Source: JBGSTR01 sp963707135
Lineage (GTDB): Bacteria > Pseudomonadota > Gammaproteobacteria > Chromatiales > Chromatiaceae
Length of the DNA: 37,464 nucleotides
NCBI GenBank assembly: GCA_963707135.1
Contig: CAVPOY010000016.1
Coordinates: forward strand, 1 to 37,464
Reading direction: 5' to 3'
Shown in pieces: positions 26,742-36,408 of this stretch. The position numbers and the translations under genes are program-made. The first letter of the stretch is position 1, and each line of letters opens with the position of its first letter. A model generated the notes under the pieces. It did no database searches and was not told the origin of the DNA. It saw only the letters and a program-made list of their open reading frames with translations.

Positions 26742-26917
26742 GAGATGCCGGCCCCGGCCGGTGTTGTTCCCGCCCGTGTAAGCTGATCACGGGGCCTGGA
26801 ACCTGGCGCGAAATTATAGGCGGCAAGTATATAACTGCTAGTAAATATTTCTAATGAGTTAGATAAGAATATACTTATGTCTGACGCTTCTGTCGACTTG
26901 CAGGTGCAAACTCGCCC
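26742..26917. promoter_or_regulatory. divergent cbbL/cbbR control region with LysR-type palindromes
   Basis: This 176-bp gap has an AT-rich core (26814-26880) in GC-rich surroundings. ATAAG (26863-26867) and CTTAT (26874-26878) form a short palindrome with a TAAG-N6-CTTA core, of the T-N-A type bound by LysR regulators. A second pair, AAGTATAT (26825-26832) and ATATACTT (26869-26876), is an exact inverted repeat with 36 bases between. Placement between cbbR and its expected target supports CbbR sites; exact boxes are inferred. Confidence 0.5.
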
Positions 26918-27848
26918 ATGAACATTTCGCTCCGGCAGCTCCGCGTCTTTGAGGCCGTGGCGCGCCAGTTGAGTTACACGCGCGCCGCCGAGGAGCTTCA
27001 CCTGAGCCAGCCGGCGGTATCGATGCAGGTGCGTCAGCTCGAGGACCTGGTCGGGACGCCCCTGTTCGAACGGCTCGGCAAGTCGATCGCGCTAACCGAG
27101 GCCGGGGGCGAGGTCTACCACTACAGCCTCAGCATCAATCGCTCGCTGCAGGAAATGGAGGAGGTGCTCGAATCCCTGAAGGGCGTCAGCCGTGGGCAGG
27201 CTCCATGTGGCGGTGGCCAGCACGGTCAACTACTTCGCGCCGCGCCTGCTCGCCCGTTTCCATCAGCGTTTCCCCGGCATCAACCTGCGGCTGGATGTCA
27301 CCAACCGGGAGTCTCTGGTGCGGCTGCTGGAGGCCAACAGCGTCGACCTGGTTCTGATGGGTATGCCGCCCGAGGACGTCGACGTGGAATCCGAGGCCTT
27401 CATGGACAATCCGCTGGTGGTGATCGCCCCGCCCGAACATCCCCTGGCGGGCGAGCGCCGGATTCCGCTGGCCCGGCTTCAGGCCGAGGTGTTCGTGATG
27501 CGTGAGCCCGGCTCGGGTACGCGCCAGGCGATGGAGCGGTTCTTCGCCGAGCGCGGCCTCGCGATTCGGCACGGCATGCAGATGACGCGCAACGAGGCCG
27601 TGAAGCAGGCGGTGCGCTCGGGCCTGGGTCTCAGCGTGGTGTCGCTGCACACCATCGAGCTGGAGCTGGAGACGCGGCGTCTGGTGACCCTCGACCTGGA
27701 GGGTTTTCCGCTACAGCGCCAGTGGTACCTGGTCTACCGCCGCGGTAAACGCCTTTCGCCCGCTACGAGGGCCTTTCGCGATTTCGTCGTGGACGAGGCG
27801 CCACGGATCGCCGCGGCCAAGCCCCAGGCGGTCGAGCCGCCTGCCTGA
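26918..27848 (+). pseudogene. cbbR: LysR-type regulator CbbR, single frameshift
   Basis: CbbR activates the divergent cbb operon in response to metabolites. The first frame gives the winged helix-turn-helix MNISLRQLRVFEAVARQLSY to LSQPAVSMQVRQLEDLVGTP and the linker helix, to LKGVSRG at about 27195. The effector-binding domain continues in the next frame: GRLHVAVASTVNYFAPRLLA through VMREPGSGTRQAMERFFAER and GLGLSVVSLHTIELE to PQAVEPPA. Removing one G from the GGG at 27194-27196 restores one ~309-residue CbbR-length protein. No other damage is seen. This is either a sequencing insertion or a very recent knockout; the product as written would be the DNA-binding domain with a nonsense tail. Confidence 0.85.
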
Positions 27849-28068
27849 CCGGCCGATTTTTAGTCATACCCCAGAATAATTGCCGTAATCCGATTGACAG
27901 GCGTCCCACCGTGCGTTTTCTTGGCGCGGCGGAAGAGAACCGCGCACCGATGCCTGTCAGCACGGTCTCAACTCCCGCCCGTATGGGTAGCTTGCTGGGG
28001 CCTACTGAACAACACGCGGCCGCATCGACTACACTAGCCAGTCACCGCCTAGGCCCCAAGTCCAGCCC

Positions 28069-30000
28069 ATGCCCGACCGCATACCGAGCGACGCCGGCGT
28101 CGCCTTCCACCGCCATGCGCTGCTCAACACCATCGAGCAGCCGTCGGACCTGCGCGGGCTGTCCGAGGCCCAGCTGCCCCGGCTAGCCGAGGAGCTGCGC
28201 GGATTCCTGATCGACAGCGTGTCTCAAACCGGCGGCCATCTCGCGGCCGGTCTCGGGGTCGTGGAGCTGACCATCGCGCTGCACTATGTCTTCAACACCC
28301 CGCGGGACCGCTTGGTGTGGGACGTCGGGCATCAGGCCTATCCTCACAAGATCCTGACCGGGCGTCGGTCGAGGATGCCCAGCCTGCGCCAGGAGGGGGG
28401 CCTGTCCGGGTTCCCGAAGCGATCCGAGAGCGAATACGACAGCTTCGGTGTCGGCCACTCCAGCACCTCGATCAGCGCCGCCATGGGCATGGCGCTCGCC
28501 GCCCGGCAGCAGGGCGAGCGGCGTCATGTGGTGGCCGTCATCGGCGACGGGGCGCTGAGCGCCGGCATGGCCTTCGAGGCCCTGAACCACGCCGGGTCGA
28601 TGGACCTCGATCTGATGGTGATTCTGAACGACAACGACATGTCGATCTCCCCGCCTGTGGGCGCCATCAGCAATCACCTGGCGCGCCTGCTGTCCGGAAA
28701 GCTCTACACCAGTGTTCGCGAGGGCGGAAAGTCCGCGTTGCGCGCCATGCCGCACCTGCGGGAGCTGGTGGGGCGCTGGGAAGAGCACATGAAGGGGATG
28801 GTGATGCCGAGCACCCTGTTCGAGGAGCTCGGCTTCAATTACATAGGCCCGATCGACGGACACGAAGTCCACGCCCTGGTGGGCACACTGCGGAACATGA
28901 AGGACATGCCGGGGCGGCGTTTCCTGCACGTGGTCACCCAGAAGGGCCGCGGCTACGAACCGGCCGAGGGTGAGCCGGTAGCCTTCCACGGCGTTACCCC
29001 ATTCGATCGTAAGACAGGCAAGCTCCACATCGGAAAGCCGGCCGGACTGACCTACACCCAGGTTTTCGGGGGCTGGCTCTGCGACACGGCCGCCCATGAC
29101 CCGCGTCTGGTCGGGATCACGCCGGCCATGTGCGAGGGCTCGGGTCTGACCGCGTTTTCAAAGCGATTCCCGGACCGGTACTTCGATGTCGGTATCGCCG
29201 AGCAGCATGCCGTCACGCTGGCCGCGGGTATGGCCTGCGAGGGCGCAAAGCCGGTGGTGGCGATCTACTCGACGTTCCTGCAGCGGGCCTACGACCAGTT
29301 GATCCACGACGTCTGCCTCCAGGACCTGGATGTCACCTTCGCCGTCGACCGCGCCGGACTGGTCGGCGCGGATGGGGCCACCCACGCGGGCAGCTTCGAC
29401 CTGAGCTACGGGCGGCCACTGCCCAACCTGGTGATCATGGCCCCGTCCGACGAGAACGAGTGCCGCCGGATGCTGAAGACCGCCTACGAGCACCCGGGTC
29501 CGGCCATGGTCCGCTACCCGCGCGGCTCAGGGCCCGGTGTGGCCGTGGATCCGTCGGCGCCGGCGCTCCCGCTCGGCCGTGGCGAGTTGGTGCGGGAGGG
29601 CGGGGGGGCCGCCTTGCTGGCCTTCGGCAGCCTGGTCGCCCCGGCCCTGGCCGCGGCGGACGAGCTGGGTGCGACGGTCGCCAACATGAGGTTCGTCAAG
29701 CCGCTGGACGAGACGCTGGTGCTCGACCTGGCGCGCCGCCATCAGCTGTTGGTGACCCTTGAGGAGAACAGCGTTGCGGGCGGCGCCGGCAGCGGTGTGG
29801 CGGAGCTGCTGTCCGCGAACGGCCTCGTCGTGCGCTGCATTCACCTTGGTTTGCCCGACCGCTACATCGATCATGCGAGCCATGGGGCACAGCTCGCCGC
29901 CTGTGGTCTCGACGCCGCCGGGATCGTCGCCGCGGTTCGCGCCGCGCTGCAGGAGCGCACCCTGGACGGTTCCCTGGGGCTCGGTACCGGCGCCCGATGA
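28069..30000 (+). CDS. dxs: 1-deoxy-D-xylulose-5-phosphate synthase
   Basis: Dxs condenses pyruvate and glyceraldehyde-3-phosphate with thiamine diphosphate, the first step of the MEP isoprenoid pathway, also feeding thiamine and pyridoxal synthesis. The product is 643 residues, close to the family's ~620. Motifs: GGHLAAGLGVVELTIALHYV, DVGHQAYPHKILTGR, the ThDP-binding GDGALSAGMAFEALNHAG then NDNDMSISPPVG, IDGHEVHALV, FDVGIAEQHAVTLAAGMACE and the C-terminal QLLVTLEENSVAGGAGSGV. Its stop overlaps the next gene by four bases. A TTGACA at about 27894 is a weak promoter candidate. Confidence 0.97.
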   Translation: MPDRIPSDAGVAFHRHALLNTIEQPSDLRGLSEAQLPRLAEELRGFLIDSVSQTGGHLAAGLGVVELTIALHYVFNTPRDRLVWDVGHQAYPHKILTGRRSRMPSLRQEGGLSGFPKRSESEYDSFGVGHSSTSISAAMGMALAARQQGERRHVVAVIGDGALSAGMAFEALNHAGSMDLDLMVILNDNDMSISPPVGAISNHLARLLSGKLYTSVREGGKSALRAMPHLRELVGRWEEHMKGMVMPSTLFEELGFNYIGPIDGHEVHALVGTLRNMKDMPGRRFLHVVTQKGRGYEPAEGEPVAFHGVTPFDRKTGKLHIGKPAGLTYTQVFGGWLCDTAAHDPRLVGITPAMCEGSGLTAFSKRFPDRYFDVGIAEQHAVTLAAGMACEGAKPVVAIYSTFLQRAYDQLIHDVCLQDLDVTFAVDRAGLVGADGATHAGSFDLSYGRPLPNLVIMAPSDENECRRMLKTAYEHPGPAMVRYPRGSGPGVAVDPSAPALPLGRGELVREGGGAALLAFGSLVAPALAAADELGATVANMRFVKPLDETLVLDLARRHQLLVTLEENSVAGGAGSGVAELLSANGLVVRCIHLGLPDRYIDHASHGAQLAACGLDAAGIVAAVRAALQERTLDGSLGLGTGAR

Positions 30001-31358
30001 GCGCCGGAGTGCGCCGCGGACTCGTCGCGCTCGCGCTGGTCGCGGTCCTGTTGCTGATCCTGGGGCCTTTTGCCCTGGCCGGGCACGTCGAGCGGGCCTA
30101 TCGCGGGTTGTTGGCGGGGCTTATCCAGGCCCTGCCGAACGGGAGCCTGGTCTCCGAGCACTACGAGCGGGGCTGGTTCCGGTCCGGTTCCAGCGCCGAG
30201 CTGCTGTTCCAGCCGGGGCCCGACGGCGCACCCACCGGTGCGCCCATGCGGATCCGGCTCGACAGCCGCATCGAGCAGGGCCCGGGCCCCTGGTTCTCGC
30301 CCCGCTTCCCGCCGGTGCTTGCGCGCGTGCTGACTCGCGTAGAGCTGGACGGCCTGCCGGTGGCCGTGCCCACGTCCCTGTTGACGACCGATATTCAGGC
30401 CGACGGCGGCGGTGTCGCCCGACTGGAGGTGCCGGCGGCCGAGGGGCGCGTTGAGGGCGGCGGCTACCGGCTGCGGAATGGGGCGATCGAGGGTCGCGCC
30501 GAGTTCGCCGCCAATCTCGAAAGGCTGTCGATCGAGGCCGAGTTGCCATCGATCGAGTTGATCGCCTCCGCGGGGGCGCCGATCGCCCGGCTCACGGATG
30601 GCGCGCTGCGCACCGAGCTGGAGCAGGGCCCGGGCCCGCTCTATGCCGGACGCGGCCGGCTAACGGTCGCGTCGGCCGTTCTCGGCGGGGCCCGATCCGA
30701 AGTCGGCACGGCTACCGAGCTCGAAGGGCTATCGGTCGAGCTTGCCCATACCCCGGCCGAAGGGCTGCTCGGCGTTCGGGTCGATCTCGGCGCGGACCGC
30801 GTTCAAGGCGGTGGGGCGAGCTTCCGGGCGGCCCGGCTGGCGGTGAACGCCGAGCGGCTGGACGTCGACGTGCTGACCGAGCTGGCGGAAGGGGTCGAGG
30901 CCCTGTCCACGGGCGCCGTGCCGCAGGCCATGCGCGGCCTGATGGGCGCGGCGCTGATGGCCCGCCTGCTGCCGAGGCTCGCCGCCGCCGGGCCGCGGGT
31001 CGCCATCGACCCGCTGCAACTGGAGACCCCGGACGGCCCGGTCTCCGGGCACCTGACCCTGGGGTTGGCCGACGGGCCAGGCGCCGGGATCGGACCGCTC
31101 GCCCTGATCGGCGCCTTGAAGGGCGATGGCGAGATCGCGGTCCCGGAGCCGGTGGCCCTGGAGATGGCGCGGCGCTGGCTGGGCCGCGGGCAGGCCGGAG
31201 TGCCCGATGATCGCGCGCGAGAGGCGCTGCAGGGCTGGGTCCGCGAAGGTTGGGTCACGGTGCGGAACGACCGGGTCTCTTCGACCTTCCGGCTCGCCGA
31301 CGGATCGGTGTCCGTCAACGGCAAAGACCTGCCGCTCTTGCGCCAGGTCTTGCGCTAA
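29997..31358 (+). CDS. DUF945 (YdgA-like) envelope protein
   Basis: This 453-residue protein starts within the dxs stop (ATGA overlap), so it is probably co-translated. One N-terminal membrane helix (VALALVAVLLLILGPFALAG) is followed by a large periplasmic region. The DUF945 pattern is visible: early LVSEHYERGWFRSGSSAEL, then RIEQGPGPWFSPRFPPVLA, a second EQGPGPLYAGRGRLTVASA and a C-terminal segment SSTFRLADGSVSVNGKDLPL. The function of YdgA/DUF945 proteins is not well defined. Its link with dxs is positional only. Confidence 0.8.
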   Translation: MSAGVRRGLVALALVAVLLLILGPFALAGHVERAYRGLLAGLIQALPNGSLVSEHYERGWFRSGSSAELLFQPGPDGAPTGAPMRIRLDSRIEQGPGPWFSPRFPPVLARVLTRVELDGLPVAVPTSLLTTDIQADGGGVARLEVPAAEGRVEGGGYRLRNGAIEGRAEFAANLERLSIEAELPSIELIASAGAPIARLTDGALRTELEQGPGPLYAGRGRLTVASAVLGGARSEVGTATELEGLSVELAHTPAEGLLGVRVDLGADRVQGGGASFRAARLAVNAERLDVDVLTELAEGVEALSTGAVPQAMRGLMGAALMARLLPRLAAAGPRVAIDPLQLETPDGPVSGHLTLGLADGPGAGIGPLALIGALKGDGEIAVPEPVALEMARRWLGRGQAGVPDDRAREALQGWVREGWVTVRNDRVSSTFRLADGSVSVNGKDLPLLRQVLR

Positions 31359-31425
31359 TTGGGCGCAGGGACAGATTCAGGAATTCTGAAACGCCCGCGC
31401 CGGGCCTTGCCCGGAGAGAATCGCG

Positions 31426-32205
31426 ATGCTCGACATCCGCCCCATCCCCGCTTTCTCGGACAACTACATCTGGCTGCTCACCGAGGGCTCGAGCGGCGTC
31501 GCGGCCGTGGTCGACCCGGGTGACGCGGACCCGGTGCTGGAGGTCCTGCGCGTGACCGGTCTCGAGCCGACGGGGGTGTTGGTGACCCACCACCACTACG
31601 ACCATGTCGGCGGAATCGAGGACCTGCTCGCGTCATTTCCAGGCCTCGAGGTCTTCGGTCCGGACGACCCGCGCATCCGCGGGTTGACCGTCCGGGTTGG
31701 GGAGGGCTCCGATATCCGGCCGCCCGGGTTCGACACCCCATTCCGAGTCCTGGAGGTACCGGGTCACACCTCCCGCCATATCGCCTATCTGGGCGATGGG
31801 CGCCTGTTCTGCGGCGACACCTTGTTCGCCGCCGGCTGCGGGCGGGTCTTTGACGGCACCTTCGAACAGCTCGCCCACTCACTCGAGCGTATCTCCGCGC
31901 TGCCGGGCGACACCCTCTGCTACTGCGCCCACGAATACACGCTGGCGAACTTGGGTTTCGCCCAGTGGGTCGAGCCCGACAGTCCGGCGATCGCGGACCG
32001 GGTCCGGGGGGCTCGGCGCGAACGCGATGCCGGCCGCCCGACGGTGCCTTCGCGCCTCGAGCTCGAGCGGGCCACCAACCCCTTCCTGCGTACCGGGGAG
32101 CCGGTCGTGATCGCGGCCGCCGAGCGGTTTGCGGGCCGGACGCTTGGCACCTCGGCCGAGGTCTTCACGGCGCTGCGGCGCTGGAAAGACGAGAATTACG
32201 ACTGA
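31426..32205 (+). CDS. gloB: hydroxyacylglutathione hydrolase (glyoxalase II)
   Basis: GloB hydrolyses S-D-lactoylglutathione to glutathione and D-lactate, completing methylglyoxal detoxification in the cytosol. At 259 residues it has normal length. The metallo-beta-lactamase fold opens IRPIPAFSDNYIWLLTEG. The dinuclear metal site is visible in VLVTHHHYDHVGGIEDLL, VPGHTSRHIAYLG, LFCGDTLFAAGCGRVFDGT and CYCAHEYTLANLGFA. The C-terminal substrate domain includes TVPSRLELERATNPFLRTGE. Upstream GAGAG precedes the ATG. It is followed by lnt after ~97 bp. Confidence 0.96.
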   Translation: MLDIRPIPAFSDNYIWLLTEGSSGVAAVVDPGDADPVLEVLRVTGLEPTGVLVTHHHYDHVGGIEDLLASFPGLEVFGPDDPRIRGLTVRVGEGSDIRPPGFDTPFRVLEVPGHTSRHIAYLGDGRLFCGDTLFAAGCGRVFDGTFEQLAHSLERISALPGDTLCYCAHEYTLANLGFAQWVEPDSPAIADRVRGARRERDAGRPTVPSRLELERATNPFLRTGEPVVIAAAERFAGRTLGTSAEVFTALRRWKDENYD

Positions 32206-32302
32206 TGCGGCGCCATGCAGACGAGCCCCCGCGGTGGATTTGACCGCGACCAGCCCCGGCTGCTAGAAACGGCTCCCTTCGACCCCTACCAAGGCACCGC
32301 CG

Positions 32303-33818
32303 ATGTTGTTCTCGCGTGCGCGTTCCCGTCGGTGGCTGCCCTCGCTGCTCGCCCTCGTCAGCGGTGCGGTCGCCGTTCTCGCGTTCGCGCCGGTCTCCCT
32401 CTTCCCCTTGGCGATCGTCGCGCTGGCCGGTTTCTACGAGGCCCTGCGCCGCGGCTCTCCGCGCGCGGGTTTCTGGCGCGGCTGGGCCTTCGGGGTTGGC
32501 CTCCTGGGCGTCGGCGTATCCTGGATCCGAATCAGCCTGAGCGAGTTCGGCAACATGGACGCCTGGGTCGCGGACCTGCTGACGGCCCTGTTCATCGCGG
32601 CAATGGCGATCTACTACGGACTGGTCGGCTACCTGACGCGACGACTGGAGCGGGGACCTGCCCCGGCCTGGACGGGTCCGGTTCTGCTGTTCCCGGGGCT
32701 CTACGTCCTGCTGGAGTGGCTGCGCGGCTGGTTGTTCACGGGCTTCCCCTGGCTGAATCTCGGCTACACTCAGATCAACGGCCCCCTCGCCGGGTACGCC
32801 CCGATCGCCGGCGTCTACGGGGTCAGCCTGCTCGCCGCGCTATCCGGTGGGTTACTCTGGGGGCTGCTGCGTTGGTCCGGCGGCGGCCGCGTGGCCGCGG
32901 GCGCGGCCCTGTTGGCGATCTGGTTCTCGGGTTTCGGGCTCGGTCGCGTCGACTGGACCGAGCCCGCCGGCGAGCCCTTTGAGGCCACGGTCGTTCAGGC
33001 GAATATACCGCAGGCGGTCAAATGGAACCCGGACGCCCGGCTGCAGACCATCGAGGCCTATCTGGAGCTTACGCGCGACCACCTGGGCTCCGAGCTGATC
33101 GTCTGGCCCGAGACCGCGGTACCTGACTTCCTGCACGGGGTGCGGGGTGCCCTCATTGATCCGCTGGGTCAGCGGGCGCGCGATGAGGGCAGCGAGATCG
33201 TGCTGGGCATTCCCGTACTCGACCAGGCCACCGACCGTTACTACAACGGGCTGGTCAGCATCGGCAGCGCCGAGGACCTCTACGCCAAACGGCACCTGGT
33301 CCCGTTCGGCGAATTTCTGCCCTTCAAGGGATGGCTCGGCCCGTTGGTCGAGCTGTTCGAGGTCCCGATGTCGGACTTCAGCCGCGGCGCCGGGGCTCGC
33401 CCGACGCTACAGGTCGGTGAGCGTCTGGCCGGCGCGTCGATCTGTTACGAGGACGCCTTCCCGGCGGAGGTGATCCAGGCCCTTCCCGGAGGCCGAGTAT
33501 CTGATCAACGTCAGCAACGACGCCTGGTTCGGCGACTCCCTCGCACCCCACCAGCACCTGGAGATCGCCCGCATGCGGGCGCTGGAGACCGGGCGTTACC
33601 TGGTGCGGGCGACGAATACCGGGATCTCGGCGATCATCGACAGCGGCGGCCGAGTGCTCGGCACCGTGCCGTCATTCGTGCGCGGGCCGTTCACCGATTA
33701 CGTGGAGCCCCGGGCGGGCGCGACGCCGTTCGTGCGGCTCGGCAACTGGCTGGCGATCGGCCTGAGCCTCGCCATGGTCTCGGCCGCGGGCCTGATCGGC
33801 CGGTTTCGGTCATCCTGA
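32303..33818 (+). pseudogene. lnt: apolipoprotein N-acyltransferase, single frameshift
   Basis: Lnt adds the third acyl chain to lipoproteins in the inner membrane. The first frame has the N-terminal membrane domain (FLF-rich helices through ~residue 200) and most of the nitrilase-like domain: ELIVWPETAVPDFL (catalytic Glu), YAKRHLVPFGEFLPFKGWLG (catalytic Lys) and ASICYEDAFPAEVIQAL (nucleophile Cys). The frame then changes at the CCC at 33485-33487. The other frame supplies PEAEYLINVSNDAWFGDSLA, HQHLEIARMRALETGRYLVR, ATNTGISAIIDSGGRVLG and the last helix to stop 33818. Removing one C restores a ~504-residue protein. Because lnt is usually essential, a sequencing insertion is the likelier cause. 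Confidence 0.87.
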
Positions 33819-34162
33819 AGGCGCGCGTGCAATACGCTCTCTGTCCCTCTTCTCGCTCGGGACGGGGCGCGGGGGGATCCGACGACCCCTTCGGAGAGCC
33901 TCCGCCCGTGTGAAAACTGGCCGGTTTCAACCCGGCGTTCTCTCCCGTGGAACTGGCCGAACCAGCCCGACTTCGGCAAGTCGGCCCTCGATCGACCGGT
34001 TTCGGCCGGTAGCCTGGGTGGCGCCGGTCGTTGTTGGCCCGCCGGTGGACCCGGGATGGCATTGTGCGCGGTGCTCGTTCACCGCTCGGCGCCCGGCGCA
34101 ATCAAGGTGGGCGCCCGCGCTGTTCCGGTCTGCGCGCAACGCCATCCAGGCGACGTGAATGC
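33819..34162. other. 344-bp gene-free gap between lnt and the propeller gene
   Basis: No coding frame of a recognisable family. The two flanking genes converge here. CCGACTT (33967-33973) and AAGTCGG (33978-33984) form a perfect 7-bp stem with a CGGC loop, and other short CCGG-rich inverted repeats lie around 33910-34010. These may be bidirectional transcript-end hairpins; none has a clear T-run. Confidence 0.5.
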
Positions 34163-35741
34163 TCAGAAGTACAGCCGGTTCAGGGTCTCTGCGGTCCTGG
34201 CGTCCTTTACGACAGCCTTGAGCTGGGCATCGGTTCCGCAGCGCCCGAGCATCACCAGCTCCTCGGCGCCGTTGGCGTTGATGTCGGCGATGCTGACCAT
34301 GTCGAGCGGGATACAGTCCTTGCTGAACCAGAGGGTGCTGATCAGCTCGGAGCGTGGCGCCGTCGTGGACCTTGGCGTGCACCTGGCCGGTATCGGGGTT
34401 GCGGGCGAGGAGCGCATACTCCTCGGCGCCGTTGCCGTTGAGGTCCGAAACCGCCGCGAGCTTCACCGGGTCGAAGCCCGGGTTGAAGCCGCGCACCATG
34501 GCCAGCTGCGCGTTGGTGGTCGCGTCGGTGACTCGCACCAGGGTCTTCCCGGTGGCCGGCTCATGCAGCAGCAGCGCCACCTTGCCGGTGGGGTTGCCGT
34601 CCGCGTCCGGCACCGGCAGCGCCTGCAGCAGGTCGAATCCCTGCTGCGGTTGCCAGGCCATCAGCGTGCCGACCCGTTCGCCGGTCAGCGTGTCCTTGAT
34701 CGCCACCCGGTCGGGCTCGTCGGCCTTGGTCAGCACCACGCCGACCTCGGCGCTGGCGTTGCCATTGAGGTCAGGTAGCCTGATGACCTGGCGCGGGTCG
34801 AAGCTCGGCGCGAACCAGAGGTTGTTGACCGGGTCGCCGGTGACCGCATCGAGTATTTCGACCCGGGTCGAGTCCGCGTCGACGACGCAGCGTGCCGGCT
34901 CGCTCGTGTCGCCGGGCGGTGGCGACGCGGTCACATCGCGCGTCCTCACGAAGACATCTGAAACACCGTTGGTGTCGTCTGCCACGAGGTTGGTGGCCTC
35001 GGATGTAAACGCCACAACGAGCCCATTGGCGCTGATTGCTGGCTGATTGCTGCGATCGTCGCCCTGAATTCCGCAGGTGTCGACGCTGACCTGCTCGGTG
35101 GTCCCGGTTTCCCGGTCATGAACGAATACATCGAGCTCATAGTTGTTGCCGCCAGGGACCAGGTTGTCCGAAAAGGACTCGAAGGCCACATAGCGGCCAT
35201 CGCCGCTGATCACCGGATTTGAGGCATCGACACTCACGCGTTCGGTTGTCCCGGTCACCAGGTCATGGACGAAAATATCCTCGACGTCGTCGGTGTCGTC
35301 CGCAATCAGGTCGGTTGCGTCCGATGCAAACACCACGAATCGCCCGTCGGCACTGATGTCCGCGTAGCGGCTGCCATAAAGACCGAAAGTTTCCGACCCG
35401 TCGGTGTTCACGCTGACTCGCTCGGTGGCACCCGTGGCACGGTCATGGACGAAAACGTCGCTCACGCCGTTGGTGTCCCCGCTGACAAGGGTGTCCGCTA
35501 AAGACCAAAACGCCACGAAACGCCCGTCAGCGCTGATAGTCGGAGTGTAGCTGTAGCCGTTTGCCTCGCCGCCGTTCGAGTCGACGCTGACCCGCTCCGT
35601 CGTCCCGGTCGCGCGGTCGCGGACGAAGATGTCGTAGAAGCCGTTCGTGTCTCCAGGCACGAGATTGTTCGCCAACGAGCTAAATGCTACAAAGCGTCCG
35701 TCGGCGCTGAGCGCGGAATCGAAGCTATAGCCGTTGCCCTG
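34163..35741 (-). pseudogene. beta-propeller/FG-GAP-like repeat protein, 5'-truncated and frameshifted
   Basis: The 5' half contains at least four ~60-residue repeats of TolB/WD40-like (PD40) type: ISADGRFVAF, GDTNGVSDVFVHDRATGATE then RVSV, ISADGRFVVFASDATDLIAD, VFVHDRETGTTEQVSVDT, and AISANGLVVAFTSEATNLVA. The 3' half has ~55-residue repeats with Asp-rich loops (LPDLNGNASAEVGVVLTKAD, VSDLNGNGAEEYALLARNPD, IADINANGAEELVMLGRCGT), like FG-GAP/VCBS calcium loops. A +1 frame change near 34352 must be corrected to reach the end ETLNRLYF. The 5' end is lost: upstream of about 35741 the frame hits a stop and composition changes. Probably an exported or surface protein; function unknown. Confidence 0.75.
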
Positions 35742-35937
35742 ATATTACGACGAGTGTTTTGAGCGTGATATTCCTTTAGACCTCTGACACTACCTTATAG
35801 GTTGTAAGGAGGACATTTGAAGAGCCTCGAGGTACTATTTCAACAACTGACATCTGCCGCGACAGGTTGCTTGTTCGACGACATCATCATGACTGTAGGG
35901 AACGTGCAACGTGCGGGTATTGATACTTGTATCTTGC

Positions 35938-36183
35938 TCAGACTGACGAGAATGCTTGAATAATGATCGATTGGAGTGCACTGACTATAACCCAAAGCAA
36001 GGCACTGAAGCCATTCATGAACTGATAAAATACAAGTTTGCACACTACTCGATCATCTTGGTCCGAACAGTCAATAGTCTCTTCTTCGTCAAAGAAAGCG
36101 GCAATAAAGACGTGCAAGAGTGCCATGATCAAAGAAAAAATTGCACCAATTACTTGAAAGTTGGTAGTTAACAAAACCATCAC
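35938..36183 (-). CDS. possible membrane protein or exon, unknown
   Basis: An 81-residue frame with two strong hydrophobic stretches, FQVIGAIFSLIMALLHVFIA and FMNGFSALLWVIVSALQSII, separated by an acidic, Cys-containing loop (DEEETIDCSDQDDRVVC). This amphipathic pattern is unlikely by chance, so it may be a real gene or an exon of a eukaryotic membrane protein. No start-site signal or homologue can be named. Confidence 0.35.
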   Translation of the reverse strand: MMVLLTTNFQVIGAIFSLIMALLHVFIAAFFDEEETIDCSDQDDRVVCKLVFYQFMNGFSALLWVIVSALQSIIIQAFSSV

Positions 36184-36408
36184 ATTTAGGATTGATGGAT
36201 TTTTGTTGTGCTACTTCTTTGATGTGATGCAGTTCGTTTGTGTGATTTATGAACGAATCGCGGGTTCGGAAGCAATGAAACGGGAATCATTTGCACAAGG
36301 TTTTGCATCCTCAACCAACCGTTACAAACTGGGTAGTTAAGCAAAACTATAAACATGTAGAACAATATCCCCTAGCGACTTTAATATGAACTTGAGTAGC
36401 ATTTGCCC

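Noticed and set aside
33905..34010. A REP/ERIC-type repeat cluster after lnt
   Set aside because: Several short CCGG-rich hairpins occur, but no unit is repeated elsewhere in the window.
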